From Isoetes taiwanensis (lineage: Eukaryota; Streptophyta; Lycopodiopsida; Isoetales; Isoetaceae), in contig JAJEKV010000014.1 of the NCBI GenBank assembly GCA_021234155.1, positions 11,243,563-11,307,562 of the forward strand: a DNA stretch of 64,000 nucleotides, written 5' to 3'. The position numbers and the translations under genes were made by a program. Shown here one piece after another: positions 30,900 to 43,149 of the stretch; the stretch's first letter is position 1, and each line of letters begins with the position of its first letter. The notes under the pieces are model-generated. The model ran no database searches, had not been told where the DNA came from, and saw only the letters and a list, made by a program, of their open reading frames with translations.

Positions 30900-32170
30900 T
30901 ATTGAAGCGATAATACCACGCTTTGCATTGATGTACCTTGAGGGATTGTGCAAAGTTTAAATTCCCCACGTCCCTCCATTAAGGCAGAATGCCTTCCGAT
31001 ATGGCCAAAAATGTTGAAATTAAGAGTAGTAATCCATGCCTTTGCTCACAATTAAAAAATTTTGCAAAGTGCATAATGTGTTGATAGAGTCTGCATTGTC
31101 TACTAGATGTATTCGGACGTAGGTGGACTCATGATGTCAAGGTCTTTTTGCTTAATATGAGCAAGATATTGTTCGTCCCCGGCAAGAACTAACACCATAT
31201 TGTAATCGTTAAATATAAAATTCAAGCTAGTTCATCTCTACGGTTAGAGTGTGAAGGAAAGGTGTAAAGCTTGTGCCTCATGGATTTTAGTTAGTAGAAC
31301 TTATTGTTCACTTCATGGGAATTGCGTTTGGTCTTCATCTTCATTTGGCAAACATTAGCGCTTACTTATTGATTTCCCTTGCCATGTGTAAATTATTTAG
31401 TTGTCTTAAACCAATTATTTCAAATGAACATTCTCGGTGATATTTTCCCCGCCATCATTCTCGCTTTTTAATTCCAAACTTTCAAAGACGGTGGCATGTG
31501 GACGCATTGCATAAATGTTCAATACTTGGTCTTGGTCCTATTACATTTGAGAAAAACAACGTAATTAGATCTTTCAGATTGCACATGGAAGATGAATCGT
31601 GCCTTTATTGGGCATCTCCAAAGGTTGAGAGCAAACTTAGCAAGATTGCTTAGAGGACCAAATATTTATTGGGGTCCGGCCCATTAACGACGCATTTTTT
31701 GTTTGAGTTGATACTTTGAGGAGCAAATAAATGCAAAGCCATGACCGCATTATATAGACTTATGTAGATTGTTGTCACGACTTCGCTTATATATTCAAAT
31801 CTAAACTCCACTATTGAGTTTCATGCCTTTCCTTTAGCCAGAAACGCTGGAATGGTTGGATTTGCTTCCATTTTTGAGACAACGGTGGAATGGACTTCCA
31901 TTTTGAGGAAACGTAACGTATTTTTCATATTGTCATGGGTTTAGTTTATATGTTCTTAACGAGTAGTCTGCATGGTGGTAGACTATTAAATTATTTTCAA
32001 TCTTCGTAACACCTGTTACATATCATAGAAATAATTGATCACATGGGATTTGCATTCATCCAAGTAAACTATCTCCAGATCTACTTTTCTTTTTATGAAC
32101 CAACAATACATCTACCATTTGCCCGTGCCTTTGGTTCTCAAGACGACCAAAAAGGCATTACCTAAAAAAG
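30900..32170. other. no gene recognised
   Basis: AT-rich unique-looking sequence with stops in all frames. No repeat family of this window was recognised in it. Confidence 0.3.
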
Positions 32171-32174
32171 CAGA

Positions 32175-32290
32175 ATAGGCATTGCATAAAAAAGCAGAAT
32201 ATGTTATGGCATCAGAAAAGCACATCAACCATGCAGAGACTATTGCTTAATATTTTGGCTTTGAAGACCTTGTTGATACTAAGTTATAAG
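32175..32290 (+). pseudogene. possible Copia RNase H scrap
   Basis: The phrase KKAEYVMASEKHINHAETIA, stop, YFGFEDLVDTKL resembles the end of Copia RNase H (TEAEYIA.SEA.KE..WL...L). It is short and has a stop. The AAAAAGCAGAATA word is duplicated at 32167 and 32189. Confidence 0.3.
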
Positions 32291-32748
32291 TTTGTTTATG
32301 TATTTCTTCTAGATAAAAAAGCCAAAGGCACATACTTTTTATTTCCCTCGCAGATTGCACAAGTTTTGGAGTTAGCAACAGGATAACTGAATCCAAATAC
32401 CATAGCAATCTAAGTACAATCCATCGACACAATTCTTGGGGGCGATTCGACAGTATGAGTCATTTTTAAGAGATATCTCAGAGAGTACGATCAAAAATTC
32501 TTATAAAAATAGAGCAGATCTCGTGTGATGCAAAATGTAATTAAAAACAGAGTAATTTTCAGAACAAAAACTAGATTTATATAAGATAGGTTACAAAATT
32601 TGCTTTAACTTTTTACAGGGAAGTATAACCCTTATCACTTATATAAGTAGAGTATTAGAAAGATAAAAACAGTAAGATCATGAGCTACTAGGTTCCTCTG
32701 AGATTTTTCCAACTCGCTGAACTTTGCATCGAAAAGCAAAGATCCAAA

Positions 32749-33400
32749 TTAGGAGGATTTGAGGTGGAAATTAGAGATTTTCCGTCCCTTTCCCCTCACC
32801 ATGATTGAGAGAACGCAGAATGAACACAGGCATGACCCTGCCTTGGACATATTGAATCTTCCTTTGATATCCTTGGCCGCACATAAGAGGGTTCTTCTGA
32901 TGTCAGAGATCTGGTCACAGCAGCAATTGCATAAACAGGGCACTTCGTGACCATACAAGTTCGGTGGGCCGAACACCTTGATCCACTCCATATTGGTACC
33001 GGGGTCGGTCTTCCTCCATTTAATTTTCCGCACCAAGACAAATGTGATCCCTTTAGCCTTATCCCCCTTACCCAGACCGTATGGCATTGCTAATTTTGTC
33101 TTCCCCGAACTTCGCTTTCACCACGCATTGAGGCCGGAGAGCTTGACATCCTGGCAGTTCTCGCAATCACATGAATCCACCTCCACCGGGCTAAAAAATC
33201 CATTACTATCCTTGATTGAGCATTTCTTGGCGTTTTTTCGGAGTCCCATTTGGTAAACCTCCAGAGATGTCGCAATGATTTTCGGGATTTCATCGCTTTT
33301 TAAAACGCCTTTGAAATTTTTTCTATGCCTCTCAATTACGCCGCCATCCGTGATCTTCCCACCTTCCGATTAGCGTAATGCTCGCCTCGTTGTTTCCTTT
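32749..33400 (-). pseudogene. Cys-rich protein remnant, 3' part
   Basis: The minus strand reads continuously from about 33360 to 32752 with one internal TGA: GVIERHRKNFKGVLKSDEIP, then VDSCDCENCQDVKLSGLNAW, stop, GKTKLAMPYGLGKGDKAKGI, WIKVFGPPNLYGHEVPCLCN and AGSCLCSFCVLSIMVRGKG. Three C-x-C-x2-C clusters (CDCENC, CLCNCC, CLCSFC) suggest zinc binding. The same cluster type is found in the transposase N-terminus at 23.0-23.5 kb, so it may be the N-terminal part of a related transposase, but no Tnp2 core follows. I do not recognise it as a known host gene. Confidence 0.5.
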
Positions 33401-33866
33401 ATTCCATCCCACCAATCACCAAATCTTTAACTTTGGCCAAGATTTCATCCATGGAAGCTCGAAGATACTGCTTTTAAGGCTACAACAAATACACCACCAG
33501 ATGTCCCTCGCTTGACCGTTATGAGCTTATACAGCAAGATCCATCTCCCCGAAAGTGAAGCCCCACATGTTCCATATCCAGCCTCGCGCTGCTGGCTCTC
33601 GCCATCCCAAGAATCTTTGTTTATTGCTTCCATTTTTCCTTGCATGCCATGATAGTAGCATCTTCTTGAACCCCCATACGCACCGCAAGCCGCCTTCTCA
33701 CGATCCTTGATAATCTCGAGCCCCAAATAAATTTCCTTGAGAAGCTTCCATCCCCGATCCCTTTTATTTTCCATCCAAAAATTTGGGTCCATTCCTCATC
33801 CTCAATGCCGGTGCCGGTGTTCTCGCCTAGAGCATCCGCCCCCCGCTTCTTCTTGTCGCTTTGCAT
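33400..33866 (-). pseudogene. Cys-rich protein remnant, 5' part
   Basis: The frame from 33866 starts MQSDKKKRGADALGENTGTG and continues IEDEEWTQIFG, then moves after a shift into MENKRDRGWKLLKEIYLGLE and GTCGASLSGRWILLYKLITV. It runs in the same direction as the Cys-cluster part and stops just before it, joined by frame changes near 33440 and 33370. It reads like an N-terminal region with a charged, nuclear-type start. The function is unknown. Confidence 0.4.
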
Positions 33867-33899
33867 CTTCTATTCTCGACATCGAGAGTCACGACCACG

Positions 33900-35030
33900 A
33901 ACAGAAGCGTAAAAGGCTTTGAACAAAGGCAAACGAAAGACAATCATTTGAAAAGGGAAGGACCACTTTCCCCTTTGCCCCAATCGTATTTATCGCCTTT
34001 GCCCCAAGGAATAACTAAAACACACCTCCCAAGAAATGCCAAATCAAAAAAGATAAGCCGCACTTCATCAGAAAGCAAGCAATCTAATAAGACTAAATAC
34101 CCTACCCGCACTACCCGTAGATGAGTCGAACCGCACAACATCCTAGGGAAGCCCAAAAAGAACCTAATTCCAACAGGGTTCGAAAAATATTGTAGATGTA
34201 ACCAGAAAATTTGCCGTCTTCTATTTATATTTACTGGATTTTACAAAATTGAACTGGAAACCGCAGTTCCAAAACAAAGTTGCTGGAAATTTGCCCAAAT
34301 TTATCACCTTTTAAAGGCTGAAACAAAAATACATACATTAATTGAAAAATAAGATCAAACCGACCAAGAATATATAGAAAGAATCTCTTAGATTGGAAGC
34401 AAAGCACTAATTTGGAACATGCATACAAAGAATGGCTTCCACCGTGAGGTTTTGAAAGAGCACAAAGACAATAGCTTTACTCACATTCACCATAACCGCA
34501 AGTCCTCCCCGCAAAATTTTATTTGGCCTAAGTAAGAGCATTAATACCGTGAAAATCATGTGGGAGTGTTAGTGCCGCATCTATGGAGCTCTGGGGTCGC
34601 CAAGGCAACTACAACTCTTTAATGCACCGCAACTTTGCTATGAATCTAAGATATGCAATTGCAAATCTACTCGCCGCCAGCCTAGGCCGTAGCATGGCAT
34701 GCCCAAGATGGTCGCCAACCTTTTCAAAAAATCCCCAGTCCACTAACCTTTAAACTGGAAATTTGCATGTTTGGATGAATCTTTACATGCAATTTGCCAT
34801 ATGTCTGAAATTTTTGTTGGAACCACCCATAGCCCTAAACCCCAACTGGAGTTTAAGAGATTCAACTGGCAATCCTCGAGCCAAACCCCCACTTTTTCGA
34901 ACCCTGCTAATTGGCTGCCAGAAACCTCCAAACTACCAATGAAACTACCACTTCTATATCCTCAATGAATTGATCCGGCTGCAGGTCAAAGAATGTTGCC
35001 CAGTGATAGATTGGTTCTGCACCAAATTCC
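33900..35030. other. no gene recognised
   Basis: AT-rich spacer upstream of the Cys-rich remnant. The frame at 34743-34931 (minus) has no known domain. Confidence 0.3.
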
Positions 35031-35340
35031 ATGGAGGCACTCATGGTGAACAACTCTCAAATCTGCCTCCAAGAAATGGTTGCGAGTTATGTGCAACAAC
35101 TCTCAGAGATCCTGGCCTATCAAAACAAAGAATACACAGATAGATGTAGTTGAATTCAATCCTGCAGAAGCCTATCCTAGAGTTAGAAACCCGGGCTAAT
35201 CTAATGAAATTGCCAATTAAATTGATGGAGTCCTGGACTTCCTCCGGGGCCTGAACAGTCCCCAGACCCTGGAGAACAGCTTCGAGCAAAGCCTCATCCA
35301 TTGGGTCTGGGATCTTGCCCCGAGATCGAGTCGGTGTTTG
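34950..35340 (-). CDS. unknown coding-like segment
   Basis: The minus strand has MDEALLEAVLQGLGTVQAPE and EVQDSINLIGNFIRLARVS (35301 downward). After a possible short intron ending TTTGATAG, or a frame change, it continues with MSASMEFGAEPIYHWATFFD and LQPDQFIEDIEV near 34970-35045. Residue use looks like real protein rather than noise. I do not recognise the family. It could be two exons of a small gene or a retroelement gag piece. Confidence 0.3.
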
Positions 35341-35349
35341 AGCGCCTAA

Positions 35350-37900
35350 CGTTCATCTCCTCCTTGTCCTGTTAGGTCCCTTCAAGATTTTATCACTATA
35401 ATAAATACCTGCGTGACGATAAAATTCTACAAGCAGAAATAAATAAGAAAGAATCTATTAGTCCTTTCCGCTTGGCAAGCTCATTTGCACTTCCGTATAT
35501 TTATTCCGTAGCTATATATACTCTTAGATCATTCTTGATGTAGATCACAATTAATTTTTTACCATGGTGGAACCGAGGCCCAAGACAACTAATATATTCT
35601 TGTTATCTTTCAAAGAAGCCTTTTGCTTCTAGCATTCATCATTAACCTAATGGAACTTCTATGGTCCAAGTACTTCATAATAGACTCTTCAACTTTTGGA
35701 AGCTAAAAGAATAATTCTCCAAGATGTTATAATTGTCATCACATGGTGAACTCGTGAGGACCTCAATCCCTCGCTAAACTAGTTTCTCATGGCTTAAGCT
35801 AAGTCCATAACCATTCAATAACCATATTGGAGCATGATATGATTGCGTAGTCGATATTTGCTATAGAAATAACTAGTTTATCAGCTTGTACTCTCAACCA
35901 ATTGGAACCTATAGAAGAAAACTAGCCCAAGATGTGATAATGAAGCCTCATTCTCGCATATTTGCATATTGGGTGGGTGGGGTGCAAAGAAAAGTCGTGA
36001 AACACAATTTTCCCTAGTACTAGCCAATTATTTATGTGATGACATATGGATATGGTGTGATAATGTCATGGATGATGTGGTGGCGCTTATGGATCATGTG
36101 TGGTGATGACATGGAATGATAATGAATTGAAAATGACATGGAGAAAGTGATAAGAATATGACTTTTGGCATATTCACTCTAGTCTCTTTTTTTTTTTTCC
36201 CTTGAAATGACATTCCAAGATTTTGTATCTTTCTCTCCACATACCGAACACTTCCATCCGGTTGTGGGATTGGAAAGAACAAGACGCCATGCAAAACAAC
36301 AAATACAAAGTAGAGCTATATATCCGGGGCCATCACCGCACATGTTCGTAAACTTGGTCGAAGTTTTGGGGACCTGTAGTATCCCTTTGCCACCGAATGA
36401 ACTGAGCAGGTGTGTAAGGCCTTCTTAGCTCGAGCCCTTGGGGTGAAATCCACGCCCCATATTAGATCCCCGCCGCAAGAGGCACCTAGGTTTCTTGCCC
36501 CTACGCATAAAGGGCCGATTGGCTTTCCATATCATCTACTTCGTAAGGTGGTTGATATGGATGACTCGCCCCAATCTTACTTTTACCATATCAATTGGTC
36601 TATATATAGTGCCTCAAAGCCCACTGAACAAAAGAGCTTAATGATTCTCCCGCCGACAAGCATACATGTGCATACGCACTCATAACCGGTGCGCACTACG
36701 ATCACTTGAGGCAAGCATCTTTGATGCCTACTTCCCCGAAAGCAAACTCGATACGAAAGTGCTTTGTCACGTAAGACGACACACTACTAGCAATGGATCA
36801 ACCCCATCCTCATGCGAGGTCCACAATGCTACCCGCGCGGTGCATTTGGCCATGAAGAAGCGTAGATAGATAGCTTCAATTCGCATGAGTGCACATCGCC
36901 TTCACATTGAATAGGAAGATAGAATCGAGGTGGACAAGATTTCTCGTTGCCAACAAGGGGGGCCATTGAGCATGAATGACATTCCCTTAATTTAGATTTG
37001 TCCCAAGATTTGATCATATCCAAGGACTGTGATGCTCAATTAGTGCCACCTAGACAGCCTACCTACATGTGCTATTAGACCTCCTCAGGGACTTAATGGA
37101 GTCATATCTTCAAGGGGTCATGGATATGCGATTCAACTTGTCCTCCGACACCTGTGATCAAAATGTACCCTCACCTTCATTTCCATTTTACAGCTTCAAA
37201 GATACTTATTATCGCCAAGGTTCCCTCAAAACTCTTCTGAGCGGGTTTTTAATCCCGACAATCCTATACACTTTTCTTCTTCTTTTTCTAGAGAAAGAAT
37301 GACTTTTTTACTATGTAGAGAGACTCCTACCAATGATGATGAAGTGTGCAAACTTTGATTAGACAATGGCATGTGTTTAATTAGGAAAAATTGGTTCACA
37401 ATTTTTTAGCTTTTAAAATGACAATGGTCTAGAGCAAAAGTGTGGGAAAAATGGTACAAGGGTGGAAAAAGAATTTGAGCTTCTATAGAATAGGGGCAGA
37501 TCGAGCTTTAGGCTTTGAAAGCAAGATATCAAAGATTAAATCAAAGCTATTATAAATCACCATGAGACTTGAGGGGTCTTCCAAACTCCTCGACTTGGGA
37601 TCTAGTTTTACACTTTTACTAGTGTACTTCTTGAGTTAAGAACAAGTAATGGATCTCTAGGTGGCTCTCCAAATACTTCCGTGTTTCCGATTCTTTGTGC
37701 TAATGTCTTCCTTTGTCTTCAAGTTTTCATAGCATAAATGCAACCATATGTCATGGTAAGTTCTCTTATATTGCCATGCGGCCATAGCATACACAACACT
37801 CGCATGTCTTCTCAAACAACAAGAGAACTACATCAATGTCACAAAATTGGAAACCAAAAGTTGAACAAGCCGTTTATATATAACCTATTCAGATTTTCAA
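35350..37900. other. decayed repeats, no gene recognised
   Basis: The stretch at 36030-36180 is rich in GATGACATGG-type words, and 37560-37800 has GAGACTTGAGGGGTCTTCCAAAC, both as in family R (plus-strand version of R2-R6). In between, 36200-37300 has short frames without known domains. I take this as an old R or Gypsy-LTR relative with an unknown core. Confidence 0.35.
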
Positions 37901-37959
37901 TGAACGCTGAACACTGAGACTATTAACTTAAGCTCATATTTATGGGCTAGATTTCCATA

Positions 37960-39490
37960 CAGATAAGTCAAATTCAATGTTTCCTCTAGCAAGCATCATA
38001 AATGCATTTGTTGAGCATCCTATAAAAAGTGCATGTATATACACTCGCAGTTTATTTAAACTTGGTGTGTATTTTCTAAAATGACGATATACTGACATTA
38101 TCAAGGTAAACACCAAGGCTATAAGTTGAATTAACTCTAGTTCTTTTGTAAAAGCCCATATTAGCCTTGTTATCTACTTACAATTGTGGACAATCTTTCA
38201 TTTAGACAAGTCAAATTCAATCTCTCGTCTCTTATAGTTATTTCGGGTCTTGCAATATGAATGCTAAAATTACTACCTACGAACCTTTCAAAAATAAGAG
38301 GGGCAAGGACAAAAACACCAAGCTCGCAAGTTGGATTAGTTGTGTTGCAGAGTTTGAGTACACAGTACTTCCAATGAGACATGCTTTTAAGGTAATGTTT
38401 TCATAGGGTATGTTACAAATCCATGGATTTCCTTTCTCATTCCCCGGTTACAAAGAATGCACAAACTTCAACAAATAAGCGAAACACATGGTCAAAGAAG
38501 TTATTTGGCACTATTGTCACCAAATTGTTAAGTTACTATGTATGTTGTACATTCATAAGAGATCCTTATCTTCCAATTGAAGAAATTGAGCTTCTAACCG
38601 AGGTGATTGCAAATATAACCATCTTGGAATAACACTACATCATGAATATTCATTTCTAAGTTTTGGTCTAAAACAATGCCTTCCTCGTAATGAATGGTCC
38701 TCCGCCTTTGGTGGATGCAGCCACTTTCGATATGTATTTATTGCCAAAACCAATCCTACCTTTTGACATCGCTAAACTAACCTACGCTCGCGGATCCTAT
38801 TTGATGTGATACAAGTCGATAAGAGACTAGAAGACATATAGCAAGAAGATGGTTTCATGGAATGAGGGTTATAACCATTGTTCAAGATGCACTTGCCTTA
38901 TTATGACCTTCAACTAAAGAAAGTCTTCAACATTAACCTTTTGTTATGTACGAGAGAGCAAAATGATGGATGGTACCAGCCTTTAGCAATGGATATCTTA
39001 GCCAAATTTTTCATGATGAAGAACGCAGTTGAAATGTGATAATGCGATGTGAATTGCGTAACTCCGAGAATGAATATTTAAACGCAACGCAGCCCAACGC
39101 TTGTTTGAGGGTATGCCTAGTTGTTCGCTTATATGATTCAAATTTAATGTATCCTTTCACAAGTAGCATAAGGATGTTCATCATATAGAACATATCAATC
39201 TTACTTCATTTTGATACTTTGTACTTCCAATAATCTCGCTAAAAAGATGAATCTCATCAAGTCAAATCTAATGTCTCCTCTAACAACTCGATAAACGTAT
39301 TCGTTGAACAGGTAGACAAAAGACATTCACATATGTTCACTAGTCGAATTATCAATTTGCACTCCATGAATGTATTCCTTGAATGGACAGATGAAACACA
39401 CCTGGCACGCCTACAACCCAGTCAATTGTTAATTTTCACTTAGTTTGTAATCAAGTATTCTTTAATATAAGTTAAATTCAATGTACTGTG
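37960..39490 (+). repeat. dispersed AAGTCAAATTCAATG repeat cluster
   Basis: The phrase AAGTCAAATTCAATGTTTCC TCTAGCAAGCATCATAAATG (broken here for length) recurs in decaying form near 37973, 38204, 39125, 39255 and 39465, often followed by GTTGA(G/A)CA. It is also at about 1950 (plus) and in reverse at 62890-62950. The spacing is irregular. No coding frame is associated. The element type is unknown. Confidence 0.5.
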
Positions 39491-39679
39491 GTGCATATGT
39501 CTATAACTTGGGGCGTTTGTCATACAATGGTTCAACACTTCCTAAGATTCAATAAAAATCTAAAGAAATTTTCATAGAACCTCTTGCACTGCAACTTTCA
39601 AGAATTTAAGTGTCACAAAATCGCATCAAATGCTAAGCTTATATTAATCGCATGTTAAACAAATTTTAAGGAATTTTGA

Positions 39680-40290
39680 AATGGACTTGAAAATCAGTAT
39701 TTTAAATCCACGTATCGGGCATGCAAGCACCGTTTTTTTCCCCTTCGAGTCGCGGCTCCCAAAGAATGGAGCAGAGCAAACCGAACTTCCCACCATGGCG
39801 CCATTATCTAAGATCACCATCGATGGTCGAGGCCTTTGTCGGGCATCACCAACCCAACCAACCCAGCCCCATGGTCACCGAGACCTTTGTTGAGCCCATG
39901 CAAACCGTGGCATTGCCCTCATTGTCTTCAATGTTTCTCCCGTAGCTTGCACTCTTCATCCGCTGTTCTCCTGCTTTCTACCGTGTCTCTTCCTCCTCGC
40001 TGTTCTCCAAGTGTCCCTCCATCGCCCAATGTGCGTGATGTGGAGTCCGAGACCTTGATTGATAACCGTTTTCTCGAGGGTCCTATGCCGCTACTTGCAA
40101 AGAAAGGACAATGAAGGCAGTCTAAATGATCTGTTTGAGAGAGCTACTAAACTGACATTTGAGATGAGGGAGATCATCATGAACGCAAAATTGTTGATGG
40201 ATCGTGTGAAAGCACGAATTGAGGAGCTGCAGAAGAAAACAGACTCATGGGATTCTCTCAAAAAATGCGCCGCTCCTCATTTCCGGTGAC
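39680..40290 (+). CDS. unknown coding-like exon, coiled-coil end
   Basis: CG-richer than its neighbours. One frame reads MAPLSKITIDGRGLCRASPT and a Pro-rich stretch (39795-39893). A later frame (40059-40289) reads LNDLFERATKLTFEMREIIM and NAKLLMDRVKARIEELQKKT, which is heptad-like with charged and hydrophobic alternation, so likely a coiled coil. A pyrimidine tract TTTTTTTGTTTTTCAG follows at 40376-40391 like a splice acceptor. I do not recognise the protein. Frame changes separate the two parts. Confidence 0.35.
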
Positions 40291-40431
40291 CTCTTTGTGG
40301 GCGAGTATGAAAAGTGGCTCTTGAATATGAACTAAGGCGGATTTCTGATCACTGGGTTCTGATGTTTGTAGTTTTTTTTGTTTTTCAGAAGACTTTTTTT
40401 TGTATATTTAGGGTCATGACCTTACCAGACC

Positions 40432-40550
40432 ATCTTCAACAGCTTACCTTGACATCTACCCTCTTTAAATGATGGGCATTTTTGCTCCATCTTCAACAAA
40501 TTTTACCTTGACATCTACCCCTTTTCAAATGATGGGCATTTTTGCTCCTG
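40432..40550 (+). repeat. 64-bp tandem duplication
   Basis: Two units each with CCATCTTCAACA, TTACCTTGACATCTACCC and AAATGATGGGCATTTTTGCTCC. Unit 2 of the segmental duplication (53280-53345) has one only, so this expanded or contracted after the duplication. Confidence 0.7.
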
Positions 40551-41139
40551 TAATGGTATTTTGAGGCTATGAAATGCGTAATATAAATCCTTTTTGCCTA
40601 AATGATATCTTTCTTGTTGTTTCAAAAACTGTTTTTTGGTTTTGACTACAAACATATTTGTCTAAATATTATGGTGCTGATTTCTGAGTCAGAATGGATG
40701 CTGCATGACAAGCAGATTTATCTCTACACATGGCTTGAAGCTATAATAAAGTATAAAATTTTTGCATTCATTATAATCATAGGAACTCTTGTTTTAGGAT
40801 GAGAAGGAAATCTGACCCCGCTTAAACATCTCGATACCATATTTCCAACACTCTATTGTGATATGTCGACAAGAAAAATACAATTTAGCTTTGTTAATTG
40901 GTAGTTTTATGGTGTGGCAAAGATCACATATGCACTTGTGTCTATGCCCTCTCACCGTTAAAAACATGTAGTTGCAAGATACGATTTGGAGGTCATGGTT
41001 TTGTTATCATTATATCCAAAGTAGTCTTGTAATTCACAACTACACTTTAGAATGCAATCAACACAAAGCAGAAGTTGTTTACTATCTTTAATGTACCGCA
41101 AAGAATTATCCTTATTTCTCGGTACACAAGTCCGCTTTC

Positions 41140-42130
41140 GACTTTAAGGATTTGTTAAGTTACAAAATGATGGCAATCTCTATAAGTATCAGACTGGTGA
41201 GGAATGGTGCATAATTGCACTGTATGTAGATGACAATATAATGATCTCAAAAGGAATTAAAGTTCTGGAGCATTGCATGAATGTTCTAAACATTAAATAT
41301 AGGATGTCATATTTAGGTGAGCCGAGGAAATTTTAGGAGTTGAAGTTCACAGGATAGAGCCAATAAGATATTGACACTTACCGTAAGAGCCGATAGAAGG
41401 GATGCTTGACAAATTCAAAATGAGAGACTGCAACATTGCTAAAACTCCTATAATACCAGGGTGTAAGATTTCTGCTAAGATGAGCCCAAGAACTGAAAGA
41501 GAACGAGAAGAGATGAAAAAGGTACCTTACGTGTCTCTGATAGGATGTCTTTCTTATGTGGCAAATTGCACTCGGCCCGTGATATAGCTTATGTCAGAAA
41601 CATGTTAAGGTGTATAATAATGACCCGTGAAGGGATCACTTGATAGCAAAGAAAGAGGACATTAAGATATCTTAAGGGGACAATGAATGATGGAATTAGT
41701 TACAATACGAGAACTTACAATTTGCGTGCATTTTGTGATGCGATTGGGGAGGGACCTTGATACAAGGAAGTCTACCTCGTGGTATTTAATCTTCTTAGGA
41801 GGAGCACCAATTGCATGGAATGCAAAAAAATGTAATGCTATTGCTATGTCTAGTGCCGAGGCGTAATATGCTTCACCGCATTAGCTACCAAAGAGTTGAT
41901 ATGGGAAAGAAGGCTCATGTTTGAATTAGGTTATGATCAATTTAAGGCTACGTAATTACATTGTGATAGTACCAGCTTGCATAGCTATGACTAAAGACCC
42001 GGTTCTTCACGAAAAGGACTAAGCATATTGAGTTAGAACCGCACTTTATCGAGATGTTGTGAAGAAAAAATGCAAAAAGATGGTATATGTGAACACCTCA
42101 AGTCGGGCTAGCGTATTATTCTCGACTAAA
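41140..42130 (+). pseudogene. Copia RT/RNase H remnant, unit 1
   Basis: Ty1/Copia pol 3' part. Frames give DGNLYKY...EEWCIIALYVDDNIMISKG with the YVDD active site near 41230, then KYRMSYLGEPRKFLGVEVHR, MLDKFKMRDCNIAKTPI, MKKVPYVSLIGCLSYVANCT and, for RNase H, RYLKGTMNDGISY, FCDADWGGDLDTRKSTS and GGAPIAWNAKKC...AMSSAEA. Stops and shifts break it repeatedly. It reads toward the LTR at 42203. The gag and integrase parts are absent, so the piece is 5'-truncated. Confidence 0.8.
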
Positions 42131-42202
42131 GCTCTATCGTAAGGAAAATTTACAGAGTCAAGAATAAAATTCAAAGGCACGTGTCATAACATGAAGGGGA
42201 AT

Positions 42203-42596
42203 TGTAGGGATTGTTCATGTTATGATTAATGAAGATAGCCTAGACAAAATCGAGGTTGCACATGATCTTTTAACCTAAAGTTGATATTCAAGGTTAAAGG
42301 ATGAAATTGTAATGTTAAAGGTTAAAGGTTTCAAGGGTTAAAGGTTTCAAGGTTTGGCTCAGCTTATTATGGGATATATCTATCCCATATTGAATAGAAA
42401 AAGAAAGTTGCCTTAGTGATATCGTGGATCGATCGGTCCGCCATAGCGCCGGATCCCCGATTTAAAATAACGTAAGAAGTATTCTTGTAATTGCATTGAT
42501 GTGAGATTATTTGCGTGAACTGTATGCGATCGTCGGGCAGCTTTGGGCTATCCAAGAGAAGGATAACTCACCTCATTGAACGGGTCAATACCTACA
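42203..42596 (+). repeat. Copia 3' LTR, unit 1
   Basis: Starts TGTAGGGATTGTTCATG just after the purine-rich ATGAAGGGGAAT and ends GTCAATACCTACA, with TGTAGG/CCTACA as terminal inverted repeat. Length 394 bp, normal for Copia. It contains a GGTTAAAGGTTTCAAG tandem stretch. Confidence 0.75.
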
Positions 42597-42759
42597 AAGG
42601 AAATTATCAGAGCAAATATAAGGTTTATGCTAAAGGTTATGTGACAAGTGAATTTTGAATCAAACCTTTAAGGATTTTGAATAACAAACATTGGGATTAT
42701 TGTGTTTGATCAATAAGCTTAGATGCTTAGGTCTTATTGTTCTATAGCATAATTATTTT

Positions 42760-43140
42760 CTTCATGGATAATAAGAGTAGCATCATCTATATGTCCACCA
42801 GCACCAAGGTACTTGTCCCTTAGAGTCTTAAGCTGACCAAGATACTCTCACATGCTTGCACGGTCCTGAAGTTTGAGACTATGCATTTGCTTTTGAATAT
42901 TAACCTGTTGCCTAGCTCCTTTCTAGCTCCTTTTTTTTGCTCGACGTAATTTTGTCAGACAAATTCCAAAGCATGCCGAAATGTCTTAACAGCTTCAGAT
43001 CTCTTGAAATCACCAAACCAGAGCCTTAAGAAGAGTAAGAGTCAAGTAAATCTTTCTTCTTGTCTTCCTCGAGTAACAGATTCCAAGCGTGTTTCAAAAC
43101 TTCGCTACCGAGCCATCAAAAATCCTCGAGACATTTTCCC
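42760..43140 (-). pseudogene. UBN2-like Copia gag remnant, unit 1
   Basis: The minus strand shows VNIQKQMHSLKLQD, REYLGQLKTLRDKYLGAGGH and IDDATLIIHEEN, the UBN2-type gag pattern of Copia elements (L...M..LK...S...Y...F..L...L...G....D). Upstream, VSRIFDGSVAKF marks the start region near 43130. It is preceded by the R-type promoter (TATA near 43370). It runs opposite to the Copia pol on its left, so it belongs to a different element. Confidence 0.5.
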
Positions 43141-43149
43141 TTCATAAAA

